DNA from: Paenibacillus ginsengihumi DSM 21568
GTDB lineage: Bacteria > Bacillota > Bacilli > Paenibacillales > NBRC-103111
NCBI RefSeq assembly: GCF_000380965.1
Contig: NZ_KB905569.1
Coordinates: 1 to 64,000 of the forward strand
Direction of reading: 5' to 3'
DNA: 64,000 bases
Numbering within the stretch: position 1 is the first letter of the stretch; every line of letters starts with the position of its first letter. This document shows positions 24,342 through 33,993 of the stretch, piece after piece. The position numbers were made by a program, and so were the translations under genes. The notes beneath the pieces are model-generated. The model searched no databases. It was not told the DNA's origin and worked only from the letters and a program-made list of their open reading frames with translations.

Positions 24342-25505
24342 ATGACGGCTCATATGATGGGATACCGGAGGCCGAACGGCGACGTCGGCATACGCAATCA
24401 TCTGTTGATTATTCCTACGGTTATTTGCGCCAATCAGGTGTGCAGCCGCATCGAGCAAATGGTGCCGAACACCGTGGCGATCCCGCACCAGCACGGCTGC
24501 AGCCAGATCGGCGCGGACAAGGACCGCACATTCGAGGTGCTCGCGGGCACCGGCCGCAACCCGAACGTCGGCGGCGTCATCATTATCAGCCTCGGCTGCG
24601 AGGTCGTCGACCCGCATGCGCTGGCGGAGGCGATTCGCCCGACCGGCAAGCTGATCGAGGTGTTCGACATTCAATCCGTCGGCGGGTCGGTCAAAGCGAT
24701 TCAGCACGGCGCCGAGCTCGCCAGGAAAATGCGGGCACAGCTCGATGCGATGCAGCCGGAGCCGGTGCCGTTCAGCGAGCTGATCATCGGCGTCAAATGT
24801 GGCGGCTCCGACGCCACCAGCGGCCTGGCGTCCAACCCGGCGCTTGGCGCGGCGGCCGACACGCTGATCCGCCAGGGAGGCGGTGTCGTCATCGGCGAGA
24901 CGACCGAAATTATCGGTGCGGAACATGTGCTCGCTTCGCGCTGCTCGACGCAGGAAACGGCCGACAAGCTGTATCACATCGTCGACCGCTTCGAGAAGGA
25001 AGTGGAGCGGATGGGCGCGGACATGCGCGGGGGCAATCCGAGCCCCGGCAACATCGCCGGCGGCCTCACGACGATCGAGGAGAAATCGCTCGGCTGTATC
25101 AGCAAATGCGGCACCGCGCCGATTGAAGGCGTCATCGAGTACGCGGAGCGCATCCCGAAGCACGGCTTGTACTTTATGGACTCGCCGGGCAACGATATCG
25201 AATGCGTATCAGGCATGGCTGCGGGCGGCGCCCATCTCGTATGCTTCACGACCGGCCGCGGCACTCCGACAGGCTCGGCTGTCGTGCCGGTCATCAAGAT
25301 TACCGGCAACAAGCGGATGTTCGAGCGAATGAGCGACAACATGGACGTCGATGTCAGCGATATGCTCGAAGGCACGCTGAGCCTCGAGGAGGCCGGCAGC
25401 GTCATTTGGCAAGAAATCGCTGAAGTGGCAGGCGGCAAGCTGACCAAAGCGGAAATATTGGGGCATACGGAATTCAGCATCAACCGGATTGGACCGAGCT
25501 TATAA
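24342..25505 (+). CDS. UxaA-family sugar acid dehydratase, large subunit
   Basis: 387 residues, the catalytic part of the altronate dehydratase/sulfolactate sulfo-lyase family. Conserved blocks: YRRPNGDVGIRNHLLIIPTV, HQHGCSQIGAD, GGVIIISLGCE, GVKCGGSDATSGLASNPALG and, near the end, CFTTGRGTPTGSAVVPVIKI. Family members remove water from aldonic or aldaric acids using iron. Clustering with an SDR and an FAH hydrolase points to a deoxy-aldonate such as L-fuconate, but altronate, galactarate-type acids or sulfolactate are alternatives. Confidence 0.9.
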   Translation: MTAHMMGYRRPNGDVGIRNHLLIIPTVICANQVCSRIEQMVPNTVAIPHQHGCSQIGADKDRTFEVLAGTGRNPNVGGVIIISLGCEVVDPHALAEAIRPTGKLIEVFDIQSVGGSVKAIQHGAELARKMRAQLDAMQPEPVPFSELIIGVKCGGSDATSGLASNPALGAAADTLIRQGGGVVIGETTEIIGAEHVLASRCSTQETADKLYHIVDRFEKEVERMGADMRGGNPSPGNIAGGLTTIEEKSLGCISKCGTAPIEGVIEYAERIPKHGLYFMDSPGNDIECVSGMAAGGAHLVCFTTGRGTPTGSAVVPVIKITGNKRMFERMSDNMDVDVSDMLEGTLSLEEAGSVIWQEIAEVAGGKLTKAEILGHTEFSINRIGPSL

Positions 25506-25663
25506 CAGCTGTCCGGCAATGGGGCAGGAAGCGCCGCATTCCGCCTGGCAGGCGGGCGCGCTGGATAGCCTAGTGCGATTTTGCGGGAACGCCCTTTGAC
25601 CGGGAATTTGGGGAATCGGCGGCTTCCGCTCCATTGAAGCGAACCAAGAGGAGGAAACAAGCT

Positions 25664-26458
25664 ATGGCAAGATTGGCCAATCGCATCGCGCTGGTCACCG
25701 GGGCCAGCCGCGGCATCGGAGAAGCGATAGCGATCCGCCTGGCGGAGGAAGGCGCGCATGTCGCCATCAACTATACGTCGGACCGCTCGCGGCCGCTGGC
25801 GGAGAACGTCAAGGCGCAGGTCGAGGCGCACGGCGTCAAGGCGATCGTCGTGCAGGCCGACGTCGGCAACAAGCGGCAGGTAGAGGCCATGTTCCAGGAA
25901 GTAAACGACAAGCTGGGGCCGGTCGAAATTCTCGTGAACAATGCCGGCATCGCGCCGTTCGAGCCGTTCCTGAAGGTAACGGAAGAGACGTGGGACCGCA
26001 CGTACAACACCAACGTCAAATCGATCTTCCTGTGCTCCCAGCTGGCCGCCAAATCGATGATCGAGAAGCGGTACGGCAAAATCATCAATGTGCTGTCGAC
26101 GGCGAGTCTCGTCGTGACGAGCCCGGTCATTCCGCATTATCAGTCGTCCAAAGCGGCGGCGAATATGCTGACCAAAGGCATGGCGATCGAGCTCGGCAAG
26201 TACAACATCAACGTCAATGCCGTCGGGCCGAGCACCGTCGATACGGATATGTGCACGGACTATTTGGCCGATCCCGAAATCCGTGCGAAGGAAATCGAGG
26301 CGAACCCGATGAAGCGGCTCGGCACCGCCCGGCAAATCGGCGACGCCGTCGTATTCCTTGCTTCCGAAGAAGCGATGCAGATCAACGGACATCTGCTGAT
26401 GGTGGACGGAGGCCTCACGGTCAAGGCGGCTCAGCCGGACGATCATATGGAGCATTAA
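25664..26458 (+). CDS. Second short-chain dehydrogenase of the cluster
   Basis: 264 residues. TGASRGIG loop, NNAGIAPF, and a catalytic tyrosine in YQSSKAAANMLTKGMAIELG. The canonical Ser position falls in NVLSTASLVVT. The Thr-Ser-Asp-Arg after the second strand (NYTSDRSRP) suggests NADP preference, unlike the first SDR. ATG 25664 follows GAGGAGG. In a fucose-like pathway this could be the sugar 1-dehydrogenase, but that is speculation from position. Confidence 0.9.
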   Translation: MARLANRIALVTGASRGIGEAIAIRLAEEGAHVAINYTSDRSRPLAENVKAQVEAHGVKAIVVQADVGNKRQVEAMFQEVNDKLGPVEILVNNAGIAPFEPFLKVTEETWDRTYNTNVKSIFLCSQLAAKSMIEKRYGKIINVLSTASLVVTSPVIPHYQSSKAAANMLTKGMAIELGKYNINVNAVGPSTVDTDMCTDYLADPEIRAKEIEANPMKRLGTARQIGDAVVFLASEEAMQINGHLLMVDGGLTVKAAQPDDHMEH

Positions 26459-26486
26459 ACCGTTAGAACAAGGGAGGGCGAGTCCG

Positions 26487-27149
26487 ATGCGAATTAGACG
26501 CATGCTGGACCTGTCGCAGGATTTGTATCATAACTGCCCGGGAACCCCCGATTTCGATCCGCCGAAGCTGGATTATTTGGCCATCGGGCCGCGCGACGGC
26601 TGGAAGCTGGAACGCCTGACCTTCACGCTGCATTCCGGCACGCACATGGACGCTCCGTCGCACAGGAACGAATTCCGCACCAATCTGGACGAAATCCCCG
26701 TCGAACGGTTTCAGGGCAAGGCGCTGTACATTCCGCTGGCCCCGGCCAAGCAGGCCGGAGAGCCGATCACGCCGGACGATTTGGCGCCCTATGCGGACCG
26801 GATGGACGGCGAGACGATCGTGCTGCTCTATACCGGGTGGGGGGAAAAGCGGGCCTGGACGACAGAATGGATTGATCAGTCGCCGTTCGTGAACAACGAA
26901 GCGGCCCGCTTCCTGGTGCGGCAAGGCGTGCGGGGCGTTGCCATCGACCACTTCAGCGTCGGCGGCACGGGCGACGAGAACGAGGAGACGCACCGCATTC
27001 TGCTCGGCGCGGACATCTGGATCGCCGAAGGGCTGCAGCTGGACTGTCCCGAGCTGGCAGAGGGAGACTGGCATCTGTTCGCACTGCCGATCAAGGTGCG
27101 CGAGTCGAGCGGCGCTCCCGCCCGCATCGTCGCCGTACAGTACGATTAA
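26487..27149 (+). CDS. Cyclase family protein (kynurenine formamidase-like fold)
   Basis: 220 residues. LHSGTHMDAPSH at about residues 51-62 is the metal-binding motif of the putative cyclase/arylformamidase family, and DHFSVGGTGDENEETHRILL supplies the second conserved block. These Zn or Mn enzymes hydrolyse amides or lactone-like esters. A lactonase role would complete an oxidative sugar pathway here, but the family is too broad to assign it. It is the last gene of the cluster, 28 bases after the SDR, and is followed by a terminator. Confidence 0.85.
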   Translation: MRIRRMLDLSQDLYHNCPGTPDFDPPKLDYLAIGPRDGWKLERLTFTLHSGTHMDAPSHRNEFRTNLDEIPVERFQGKALYIPLAPAKQAGEPITPDDLAPYADRMDGETIVLLYTGWGEKRAWTTEWIDQSPFVNNEAARFLVRQGVRGVAIDHFSVGGTGDENEETHRILLGADIWIAEGLQLDCPELAEGDWHLFALPIKVRESSGAPARIVAVQYD

Positions 27150-27223
27150 CGGCCCGCCAGGGCGTCTTGCGCCGCCAAGTCGGGACACCGACCGGCCCAC
27201 TCGTGCCGTCCCGACAGGCAAGA

Positions 27224-27279
27224 GGCTCCGATGAAGAAGACGCGCCGTATACGCTGCTTTTTCATCGGAGCCATTTTTC
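27224..27279 (+). terminator. Terminator of the IclR-controlled operon
   Basis: GGCTCCGATGAA (27224-27235) and TTCATCGGAGCC (27261-27272) pair perfectly over 12 bp, followed by ATTTTT. A second hairpin, CGGGAC...GTCCCG (27181-27213), lies just upstream. Confidence 0.8.
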
Positions 27280-27490
27280 AAATGTGCCAAAGAGAGCAGG
27301 GGGCGTATTGGAGGAGCAGCGCGCTCAACCGCAAGGCAGCCGATATGCCAAAGAGAACAGGATGCGTACGCTGGCCTTCGGGCGATTGCCCGGGGGGCAG
27401 TCCGCGTCTGCTTGCGGTCTGCTGCTGTAGCTGCTTGACGATCGCCTCTGGTAGTCGGCGCTTTGGCGCCCGGAGCGATGAGAAGGCCAC
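27280..27490. other. Intergenic region between convergent genes
   Basis: About 210 bases. ATGCCAAAGAGARCAGG occurs twice (about 27283 and 27344). No ORF with a ribosome binding site and no clear terminator for the minus-strand gene are visible. Confidence 0.5.
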
Positions 27491-28813
27491 TTACTGTCCC
27501 GCCTCCAGCTCCTGAATCTTCTTGTTCGTCAGCTCGGCCGCCTCGCGCAGCGCCGTGTTGATGTCTTTGGCGCCGGACTCCACGTTTTTGAACGCGTTGT
27601 TGAGCTGCCCTGTCGCTGCGGAATCGTATTTGTGCGTCGGAACTTTAGGGGCCGGTTCGGATTTGAAGATCGCCTGAATGTTTTTGCCCTTGAAAATTTC
27701 GACGTCCTCGCCGAACTGCTTCTTCAGCTCTTCGTCGTCGAGTGCCGGCAGCAGCCCGTTGCGGACGAAATGCCGCTGCGGCTCCTCCGTCAGCAAATAA
27801 GCGATGACCTGGAAAGCGGCTTCCTTGTTTTTGCTGGAGCTGGTCACGTGCAGATTGTGGGAATCGACGCTCATTGCTACATTCGGCTTTTCTTGAAAGC
27901 TCGGCATTTGCGCCATATCCCACTCGAACGATTCCCCTTGCCGGATGAGGTCGTTGATCCAGGTCGGGACGTCGGCGTACATCGGCCACATCGCCAGCGT
28001 CCGCTCCTTGAGGAAAGCGTCCTTCGGGGCGCTGCGGACCTCGTTCCCCGGAATTTTGTACAGATTGTACATCGTCTCGTATACTTTCTTGAACATATCC
28101 GTCTCCAAGGCCGCCCGGTTCGTCGCCGGATCGATGTACGGCAGCGACAGCTGCCCGGCCAGGCCGGTCACCGAATGATCGAGTCCGCGGTAAGCGACGC
28201 CGCCTTCGCTGCGCGTGAGCGGCTTCGACAGCTCGATCGCTTCCTCCCAGGTCATGCCGTCCTTCGGGTAAGGAACGGCGAATTTATCGAACAGATCTTT
28301 GTTGTAATACAGCACGGAAAAGTTAACCCACAGCGGCAGGCCGTACAATTCCCCGTTTTCGCCCCACGGCTTGATCGCTTCCAGCGCCGGTTGATGAAGC
28401 TTGCTAAGATCCACGTTATATTTTTTGATCAGATCGGTCATGTCATAGAGCAGTCCTAAATTTTTGTAGGAGGACAGCCGGGGAGTGCTGTTGTACAAAA
28501 TATCGGGAAAGGCGTCCGCTGCCACCAGTTCGTCCGGGTTGCTGCCCTTCTGCTTGCGAACGATGTCCAGCTTGACGCCGGGGAATTTTTTCTGCACCGG
28601 CTCGACGATAAATTTGGTGACCCATTCGTCGGACAGGCTGATGTCCATATAAATGCTGAGATTCGCCGTCAGGTTAGGATCGAAGCTGCCAGGAGCGGCA
28701 GGCGTCGGGGAAACGCTATCATTATTTGGAACGCCTCCTTTGGAGCAGCCGGATAGCACCGTGAGCAGGCAGAGGGCGGACGCCGCGGTCCGCATGATTG
28801 TTCGTTTCGTCAT
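27491..28813 (-). CDS. ABC transporter sugar-binding lipoprotein (orphan)
   Basis: 440 residues. Signal peptide MTKRTIMRTAASALCLLTV ends at lipobox LSGC with Cys-23. A Ser/Pro/Ala-rich linker follows, then a family 1 extracellular solute-binding domain (FPDILYNSTPRLSSY, GLPLWVNFSVLYYNKDLF and so on). It would bind a sugar or oligosaccharide outside the cell. No permease or ATPase gene adjoins it. GGAGG lies 9 bases before the start. It is divergent from the AraC gene at 29050, which may regulate it. Confidence 0.9.
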   Translation of the reverse strand: MTKRTIMRTAASALCLLTVLSGCSKGGVPNNDSVSPTPAAPGSFDPNLTANLSIYMDISLSDEWVTKFIVEPVQKKFPGVKLDIVRKQKGSNPDELVAADAFPDILYNSTPRLSSYKNLGLLYDMTDLIKKYNVDLSKLHQPALEAIKPWGENGELYGLPLWVNFSVLYYNKDLFDKFAVPYPKDGMTWEEAIELSKPLTRSEGGVAYRGLDHSVTGLAGQLSLPYIDPATNRAALETDMFKKVYETMYNLYKIPGNEVRSAPKDAFLKERTLAMWPMYADVPTWINDLIRQGESFEWDMAQMPSFQEKPNVAMSVDSHNLHVTSSSKNKEAAFQVIAYLLTEEPQRHFVRNGLLPALDDEELKKQFGEDVEIFKGKNIQAIFKSEPAPKVPTHKYDSAATGQLNNAFKNVESGAKDINTALREAAELTNKKIQELEAGQ

Positions 28814-28848
28814 CGCGATGTACCTCCAATTTTGATAGATTCATTCAG

Positions 28849-28953
28849 TCATAGGCGTCTATCTTGAAAATTTAGCGGAGATCAGCCGATAAAATTTTCA
28901 ACAACCGCAGGTGACGACCGATGACAAAGGATTCCTATGTCATAGGCGTCTAA
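28849..28953. repeat. 91-bp dispersed repeat, dimer remnant (locus 2 of 3)
   Basis: Inverted relative to the other two loci. TCATAGGCGTC occurs at 28849 and 28940, 91 bases apart, and between them lie the TTGAAAATTT...AAATTTTCAA hairpin and the core in reverse complement, CACCGCAGGTGACGACCG-like. One full unit and the edge of a second are present. It fills much of the gap between the divergent lipoprotein and AraC genes. Confidence 0.8.
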
Positions 28954-29049
28954 AGGCGCAGCTTGATGGGAGCGGCGGGCTCCGGTATCATGAAAGGACA
29001 AAAGCCTGCCGCATTTGCACCCCAAGTCCCAAGCGAGGAGTGAGCAACG

Positions 29050-29952
29050 GTGAAAATCCCGTTATACCGCTTCAGAGTGGATTATTTGACCCGTTATTCC
29101 GATTTCAATCCCTTGCTGCTGTTCGCCCAAAAGTACGAATTCGGGCCCGACGAGCAGGCCCCGCTGCGCGTCTGCTACGCCAACGCGATCGTGCTGGTCG
29201 AAGAAGGACGGGGCACGCTTCTGCTCAAGGGACAAGAGGTGGCGCTGCAGCCTGGCTCGCTCGTCTTCATTGCCGCGGGTGCGGCGCATCAATGGATCTC
29301 TTCGCCGGAAGATCCGATGGTGCACCGGTGCGCGTATTTCGATTGGAAGTATGTCAGCAGGCCGGCGTTTCAGTACCAGCGCAATTATTTTCACGGCGTC
29401 GATACCCCGTTTCGCACGGAATGGGCCAGTACGCTGCCAGGCCTGAAGCTGCAGGAGGCGCTGAAGGTCAGCAATATTCCCCTGTGGGTGTCTTACTTCA
29501 ACGCCTTCACGCAGCCGCCGGAGGTGCTCGGATCGCGCAGCCCGCTGGAATCGCTGCAGTATAACGGCGCTTTTCAGACATTCCTGCACCATTACTTGTC
29601 ATTTGCGGTGAACAATGACGCGCTGTACGATCCCCGTATCGCCAAAATACTGGAGATGATCGACGGCTCGCCGCTGGAGGAATCCGAAGCCAATCTATAC
29701 CGCTGGGCAAAGGAATTGAATATCGGCCGCAGCCGGTTTCATCAGCTGTTCAAGCGGGAAACCGGACTTACGCCGCACGAATATTTGCAAAGGCTGAGGA
29801 TATACCGGGCGGCCGAGGATTTGTGCTCCTCCCGGCTCAGCGTCACCGAAATCGCACAAAAGTACAATTATTCCTCGATTCACTATTTCTCCAAGGCATT
29901 TCGCCACATGATGGGCTTATCGCCGTCCGAATACCGGCTCCGGCATCGCTAG
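29050..29952 (+). CDS. AraC-family transcriptional regulator with cupin sensor
   Basis: 300 residues from GTG 29050, preceded by GAGGAG. The N-terminal half is a sugar-sensing cupin-like domain (VEEGRGTLLLKGQEVALQPG). The C-terminal 100 residues carry two AraC helix-turn-helix units: YRWAKELNIGRSRFHQLFKR and VTEIAQKYNYSSIHYFSKAF with the closing SPSEYRLRHR. It lies between a sugar-binding lipoprotein gene (divergent) and a GH95 glycosidase gene (convergent), so control of glycan use is likely. Confidence 0.92.
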   Translation: MKIPLYRFRVDYLTRYSDFNPLLLFAQKYEFGPDEQAPLRVCYANAIVLVEEGRGTLLLKGQEVALQPGSLVFIAAGAAHQWISSPEDPMVHRCAYFDWKYVSRPAFQYQRNYFHGVDTPFRTEWASTLPGLKLQEALKVSNIPLWVSYFNAFTQPPEVLGSRSPLESLQYNGAFQTFLHHYLSFAVNNDALYDPRIAKILEMIDGSPLEESEANLYRWAKELNIGRSRFHQLFKRETGLTPHEYLQRLRIYRAAEDLCSSRLSVTEIAQKYNYSSIHYFSKAFRHMMGLSPSEYRLRHR

Positions 29953-29998
29953 CACGCCGTTTGCAGCGGCGGCGACGGAGCGGCCGTACCCCTTGGCG

Positions 29999-32413
29999 TT
30001 AACGGCGGGTAACGGCTGCGGTTGCCGCTGTCGCTGCCTTCGCCTGCTTGCCGGCCTCCAGCGTGACGATATAGGTTGCGGAGGCCCCTGGCGCCAGGGT
30101 GACGCCTTCCGCTGCACCGGACCATACCAAGTCGCGGAATTGTTCCGGCAACGAGACGGTCACCTGCGTATCCCTCTCGGCCGTAATGACTGCCTCGAAG
30201 CAGCCGGCGTCCAAATCCCAGCGGCAGTCGACCGAACCGGTGCAGAAGCGCAGCCCTTCGAACTGTCCCTGCCTCCAGCGCTTCGGCAGCGCGGGCAGCA
30301 GCTTCACCTTGCCCGGCGACGCGTACAGCAGCATTTCCTGCACGGCGTTCGTCCAACCGAGCGCCGCGTCAAGCTGGACCGGCGCTTCCGGCATGTTCAT
30401 ACAGACGCCCATTTGCCGCCAGTCGTTATGGACCGTAAAGAAATTGTTCAGCAAGCAGGAGCGGGACAGAACGTCCAGGCATTCGAGCGCGTCGTCGCCG
30501 CTGCCGAGTCTGGCGTAAATGGCGGACATGTGGGCGAGCGACCAGCCGGTCTGCGCCCCGATCAGCCGTTTTCGCACCGCGGTCTCGAACGCTTGGAACA
30601 GCTCCGGATTTTCCTCTCTCGTCAGCTCCTTGCCGGGGAAAATCGGGTAAATGTGCGACAGATGCCGATGATCGTAGCGGTCGTCGAAGTCCGGATGCAT
30701 CCATTCGCGAACGGCGCCGTCCTCGTTCACCTGATACGGCGGGATGCGCTCCAGCATGCGCCGCCATTTGGGGATCTCGTCCTCGTACCGCTGCGCCGCC
30801 GCGCTGCCCTCGATCAGCCGGGTCAGCAGCTCTTTCAGGATCGCGAAATCCATCGTCGCGTTGATCGCAGTAGGCATCGGATGCGCGAGCGGCTTGCCGT
30901 CCTCCGGCATGAAATTTTGCGGCGTATTCTCCGGCGATACCGACGGGTACATCATCAGCCGTCCGTCCGCATCCTCGACCAGAAAATCCTCGTAAAATAG
31001 CGCCGCTTCCCTCATAAAAGGCAGCACGTTATCGCGCAAAAAAGACGTATCCCCGGTATACAAATAGTATTCGTAGTAGTGGGAAGCGAGCCATCCGGCC
31101 GCGCCGGTCCAGTTCATGATAACCGGGACGATCTGGTTCGGGTAGCCGATGCCCGGCGTCGTTCCCGCGGGAATGTACACCCCTCGGCAGCCGTACAGCT
31201 TGCGGGCACATGCTCTGAAATCGTCCATCATGCTGTCATAATAGCGGATGAGCGAAGGCATCAGCTCGATCAAGCCGCCGGCCGGCGCATGCCAATACAT
31301 CATTTGAATGTTTTCGTTGGCCATGTGATGGCCCCAGGTCAGCCGGTAATCGCCCGCCCACAAGCCGTACAAGCCGAAAGGCTGGCCTTCGGGGCAGGTG
31401 CCGGAGATGAACAAATACCGGCCGTAAGCCCACATCTTCTGCACGAGCTCGTCGGGCGCTTCTCCGCCATACGCTTCCAGCAGCAGCTCTTCGTTGGCGC
31501 GGGAGCCGTCATGGCTCCCGATGCGGACGGAAGCGGAGCGGAACAGCGGGCGGTGAAGCCGGACATGCTCGGCCAGCAGGGCGTCGTATGCCGGCATGAC
31601 CGAGGCCAGCTCCGCTTGGAGCCGCGGCCATGCCTTGGCGCGGTCGTCCTTGACGAACGTTTTGACGAGAGCGAGGACGCCGCCGGCTCCCGCGAACCGG
31701 ATGCCTTCCGCGTGCTCTGTCAGCTCCCCTCCTTCAGGAACGACGCGCAGCACCGCGCCGAAATCCGTTCCGTCATCGTTCGTCGCAGCATAATAGAAGT
31801 ATCCGTCCTCGCTGCGAACTTCGACCGACTCTGCCAGCTCCTTCAGTTGCTCCGCCAGATGCGGCTTGCCGGACTTGTGCATCGCCAGGGCGATGTCTCC
31901 CCGCAGGCTTCCGTTTTGAACCGCGAGCCGGTAAACGATCATGTCATGGGCCCGGGAAACGAAAAGGGTTCTTTCATAGGAGGCCTGCCCTTCTTTCCAA
32001 GCGACGGACACTTCGCCGGTGTCCATATCGACGCTTCGCCGGTAGTCCCGGAACGCCCGCTCGCAGGGCATCGACAGCTTCAAGGCGCCGAGCGGCAGCC
32101 GCGACGCCAGACGCGTGTCGTAGCCCCGCTCCTTCAAGGTATTCGTCAAATGCCAGCTAGCTTCCAAATGCTTGCCTTCCGCCATCAGCCTGCGCGTTTC
32201 CGCTAGCGTATGGCTAACGTCCGGGAGTTCGCTTTTGCGCCCCCAGCGCCACAATTCCGCATGATTAATGACAACGGTTTCATCTTTCGCCGCGCCGTAG
32301 ACAGCCGCTCCGATTTTGCCGTTGCCCGACGGCAGCGCCTCACGCCACAGCGCCCCCCACCAGGAGGCTGGCGTTTTCAGTATGATTTGGTTCTCTTTCT
32401 CCTTCCGAATCAT
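29999..32413 (-). CDS. Glycoside hydrolase family 95-like protein (alpha-L-fucosidase family)
   Basis: 804 residues from ATG 32413, chosen for the GGGGGGA upstream. The N-terminal beta-sandwich domain opens WWGALWREALPSGNGKIGAA, the usual GH95 beginning. The central (alpha/alpha) barrel has GLYGLWAGDYRLTWGHHMAN followed by ENIQMMYWHAPAGG, corresponding to the family's Asn/Gln/Trp-rich active-site stretch. The C-terminal domain is short. GH95 members are inverting alpha-L-fucosidases or alpha-L-galactosidases. No signal peptide is visible, so it probably works on imported oligosaccharides. Confidence 0.8.
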   Translation of the reverse strand: MIRKEKENQIILKTPASWWGALWREALPSGNGKIGAAVYGAAKDETVVINHAELWRWGRKSELPDVSHTLAETRRLMAEGKHLEASWHLTNTLKERGYDTRLASRLPLGALKLSMPCERAFRDYRRSVDMDTGEVSVAWKEGQASYERTLFVSRAHDMIVYRLAVQNGSLRGDIALAMHKSGKPHLAEQLKELAESVEVRSEDGYFYYAATNDDGTDFGAVLRVVPEGGELTEHAEGIRFAGAGGVLALVKTFVKDDRAKAWPRLQAELASVMPAYDALLAEHVRLHRPLFRSASVRIGSHDGSRANEELLLEAYGGEAPDELVQKMWAYGRYLFISGTCPEGQPFGLYGLWAGDYRLTWGHHMANENIQMMYWHAPAGGLIELMPSLIRYYDSMMDDFRACARKLYGCRGVYIPAGTTPGIGYPNQIVPVIMNWTGAAGWLASHYYEYYLYTGDTSFLRDNVLPFMREAALFYEDFLVEDADGRLMMYPSVSPENTPQNFMPEDGKPLAHPMPTAINATMDFAILKELLTRLIEGSAAAQRYEDEIPKWRRMLERIPPYQVNEDGAVREWMHPDFDDRYDHRHLSHIYPIFPGKELTREENPELFQAFETAVRKRLIGAQTGWSLAHMSAIYARLGSGDDALECLDVLSRSCLLNNFFTVHNDWRQMGVCMNMPEAPVQLDAALGWTNAVQEMLLYASPGKVKLLPALPKRWRQGQFEGLRFCTGSVDCRWDLDAGCFEAVITAERDTQVTVSLPEQFRDLVWSGAAEGVTLAPGASATYIVTLEAGKQAKAATAATAAVTRR

Positions 32414-32681
32414 GTGCAGATCCCCCCATTCCGATCGCTGTCCTTCTTGGATGAAAGCTGGCTTCGAAGCTCTTTTTATCATAGCGTTCGTTCGCCGGGG
32501 ATGTCTTTGACATAATCGATGCGCGTTTGTCTTTTTTTCCAATGGGGTCGGGTCGGAAAATAAAATGCCAAAAAGAATCGATTATTAGTATTGTGTATCG
32601 CTTACGCCCGAACAATTGGCGGATATGACGAAGGGTGAGGTCACAGGAGTAAAATAAACAGCAATCGTTAAAGGTCCGCAA
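32414..32681. other. Intergenic region upstream of the GH95 gene
   Basis: About 270 bases. I see the GH95 ribosome binding site at its left edge but no convincing promoter, repeat or short gene. Confidence 0.4.
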
Positions 32682-32720
32682 AAAGCCCCGCTCTGCCTTT
32701 TGACGGCATAGCGGGGCTTT
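32682..32720 (-). terminator. Terminator of mtnKA
   Basis: AAAGCCCCGCT and AGCGGGGCTTT pair perfectly over 11 bp around a 17-base loop; on the minus strand TTTGC follows. It lies 54 bases after the mtnA stop codon. Confidence 0.8.
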
Positions 32721-32774
32721 GATGCACGCCGCGGCGACGGACGTTGTCGGACTTGATTGTCCGCGGCGAACAGC

Positions 32775-33875
32775 TTATTGCTCAAACAGCTTTTTCAAAT
32801 TTTCGGTATACGGGGCGCGCACGACGCCCTTCTCTGTAATGATCGCGGTGACATATTCGTTCGGCGTGACGTCGAAGGCGGGATTGAACACCTTGATCCC
32901 CTTGGGGGCGGTTCGTTTGCCGAAACCTTCGGTAATTTCGTCCTCGTGGCGCTCCTCGATCGGAATATCGGCCCCGGTCTGCGTATTCAGGTCGATCGTG
33001 GACATCGGGCAGGCGACATAGAACGGGATGCCGTGCGCCTTGGCCAGCACTGCCACGCTGTAGGTGCCGATTTTGTTGGCGACGTCGCCGTTCGCCGCCA
33101 CCCGGTCGGTGCCGACGATGACGGCTTGCACCCATCCCTTGGCCATCACGTAGCCGGCCATGTTGTCGCAGATGAGCGTCACGTCTACGCCGGCCTGCTG
33201 CAGCTCGAACGCCGTCAGCCGCGCTCCCTGCAGCACCGGGCGGGTCTCGTCGGCGAACACCTTCAGGCTCATGCCGCGCTCCCGGGCCAAATACATCGGC
33301 GCCAGCGCCGTGCCGTAGCGCGCGGTGGCGAGCCCGCCGGCGTTGCAGTGGGTGAGCACGCCCATGCCGTCCTCGAACAGCTCCAGCGCATGCTCGCCGA
33401 TCAGTCGGCACGTCTCCTCGTCCTCCTGCTGGATCAGCTTGGCTTCCTCCAGCAGTGCCTGCTTCGCCGCATCCAGCGTAGCCGCGGCATCCCGGGCGAG
33501 CGCTTCGGCCCGCGCTTTCATCCGGTCCAGCGCCCAGAACAGGTTGACGGCCGTCGGACGGGACGTCGCCAAGTAATCGCACTGGCGCACGACCTGCTCA
33601 AGCAGCCGGCCAAGTCCGCCCTCCGTATGCCGGACGCCCAAATAGACGCCGAACGCTGCAGCGATGCCGATCGCCGGGGCGCCGCGCACGGCGAGCTGCT
33701 TGATCGCGTCCCATACCTGTTCGGAGGTCGTCAGCTCCAAATAGACGATTTGCTCAGGCAGCAGACGCTGGTCGAGCAGATCGAGCCGATCCTCGAGCGA
33801 ATTCCAGCGGACGGACTGCAGCCAGTCCGCCGTTTCTCCGCTGCGATGTTGTGTCGATTGATCGAATGCATTCAT
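32775..33875 (-). CDS. mtnA: S-methyl-5-thioribose-1-phosphate isomerase
   Basis: 366 residues. [13 protein letters not shown] near residue 65, [10 protein letters not shown] with the catalytic Cys, and [19 protein letters not shown] with the catalytic Asp are the defining MtnA motifs. [20 protein letters not shown] lies near the C-terminus. It converts methylthioribose-1-phosphate to methylthioribulose-1-phosphate in methionine salvage. mtnK lies upstream on the same strand. AAAGGAG precedes the start. Confidence 0.95.
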   Translation of the reverse strand: MNAFDQSTQHRSGETADWLQSVRWNSLEDRLDLLDQRLLPEQIVYLELTTSEQVWDAIKQLAVRGAPAIGIAAAFGVYLGVRHTEGGLGRLLEQVVRQCDYLATSRPTAVNLFWALDRMKARAEALARDAAATLDAAKQALLEEAKLIQQEDEETCRLIGEHALELFEDGMGVLTHCNAGGLATARYGTALAPMYLARERGMSLKVFADETRPVLQGARLTAFELQQAGVDVTLICDNMAGYVMAKGWVQAVIVGTDRVAANGDVANKIGTYSVAVLAKAHGIPFYVACPMSTIDLNTQTGADIPIEERHEDEITEGFGKRTAPKGIKVFNPAFDVTPNEYVTAIITEKGVVRAPYTENLKKLFEQ

Positions 33876-33993
33876 CAGTAGGATAATCTCCTTTTATATC
33901 GTATCTTCGGGGCGGGAACGCCGCCGTTAAGCCAGCCTGGCCTAAGCCGCCGCGTCGCGTCGCAAAGGGCCGCCTCGCCGCTGTTTTCGGGCC

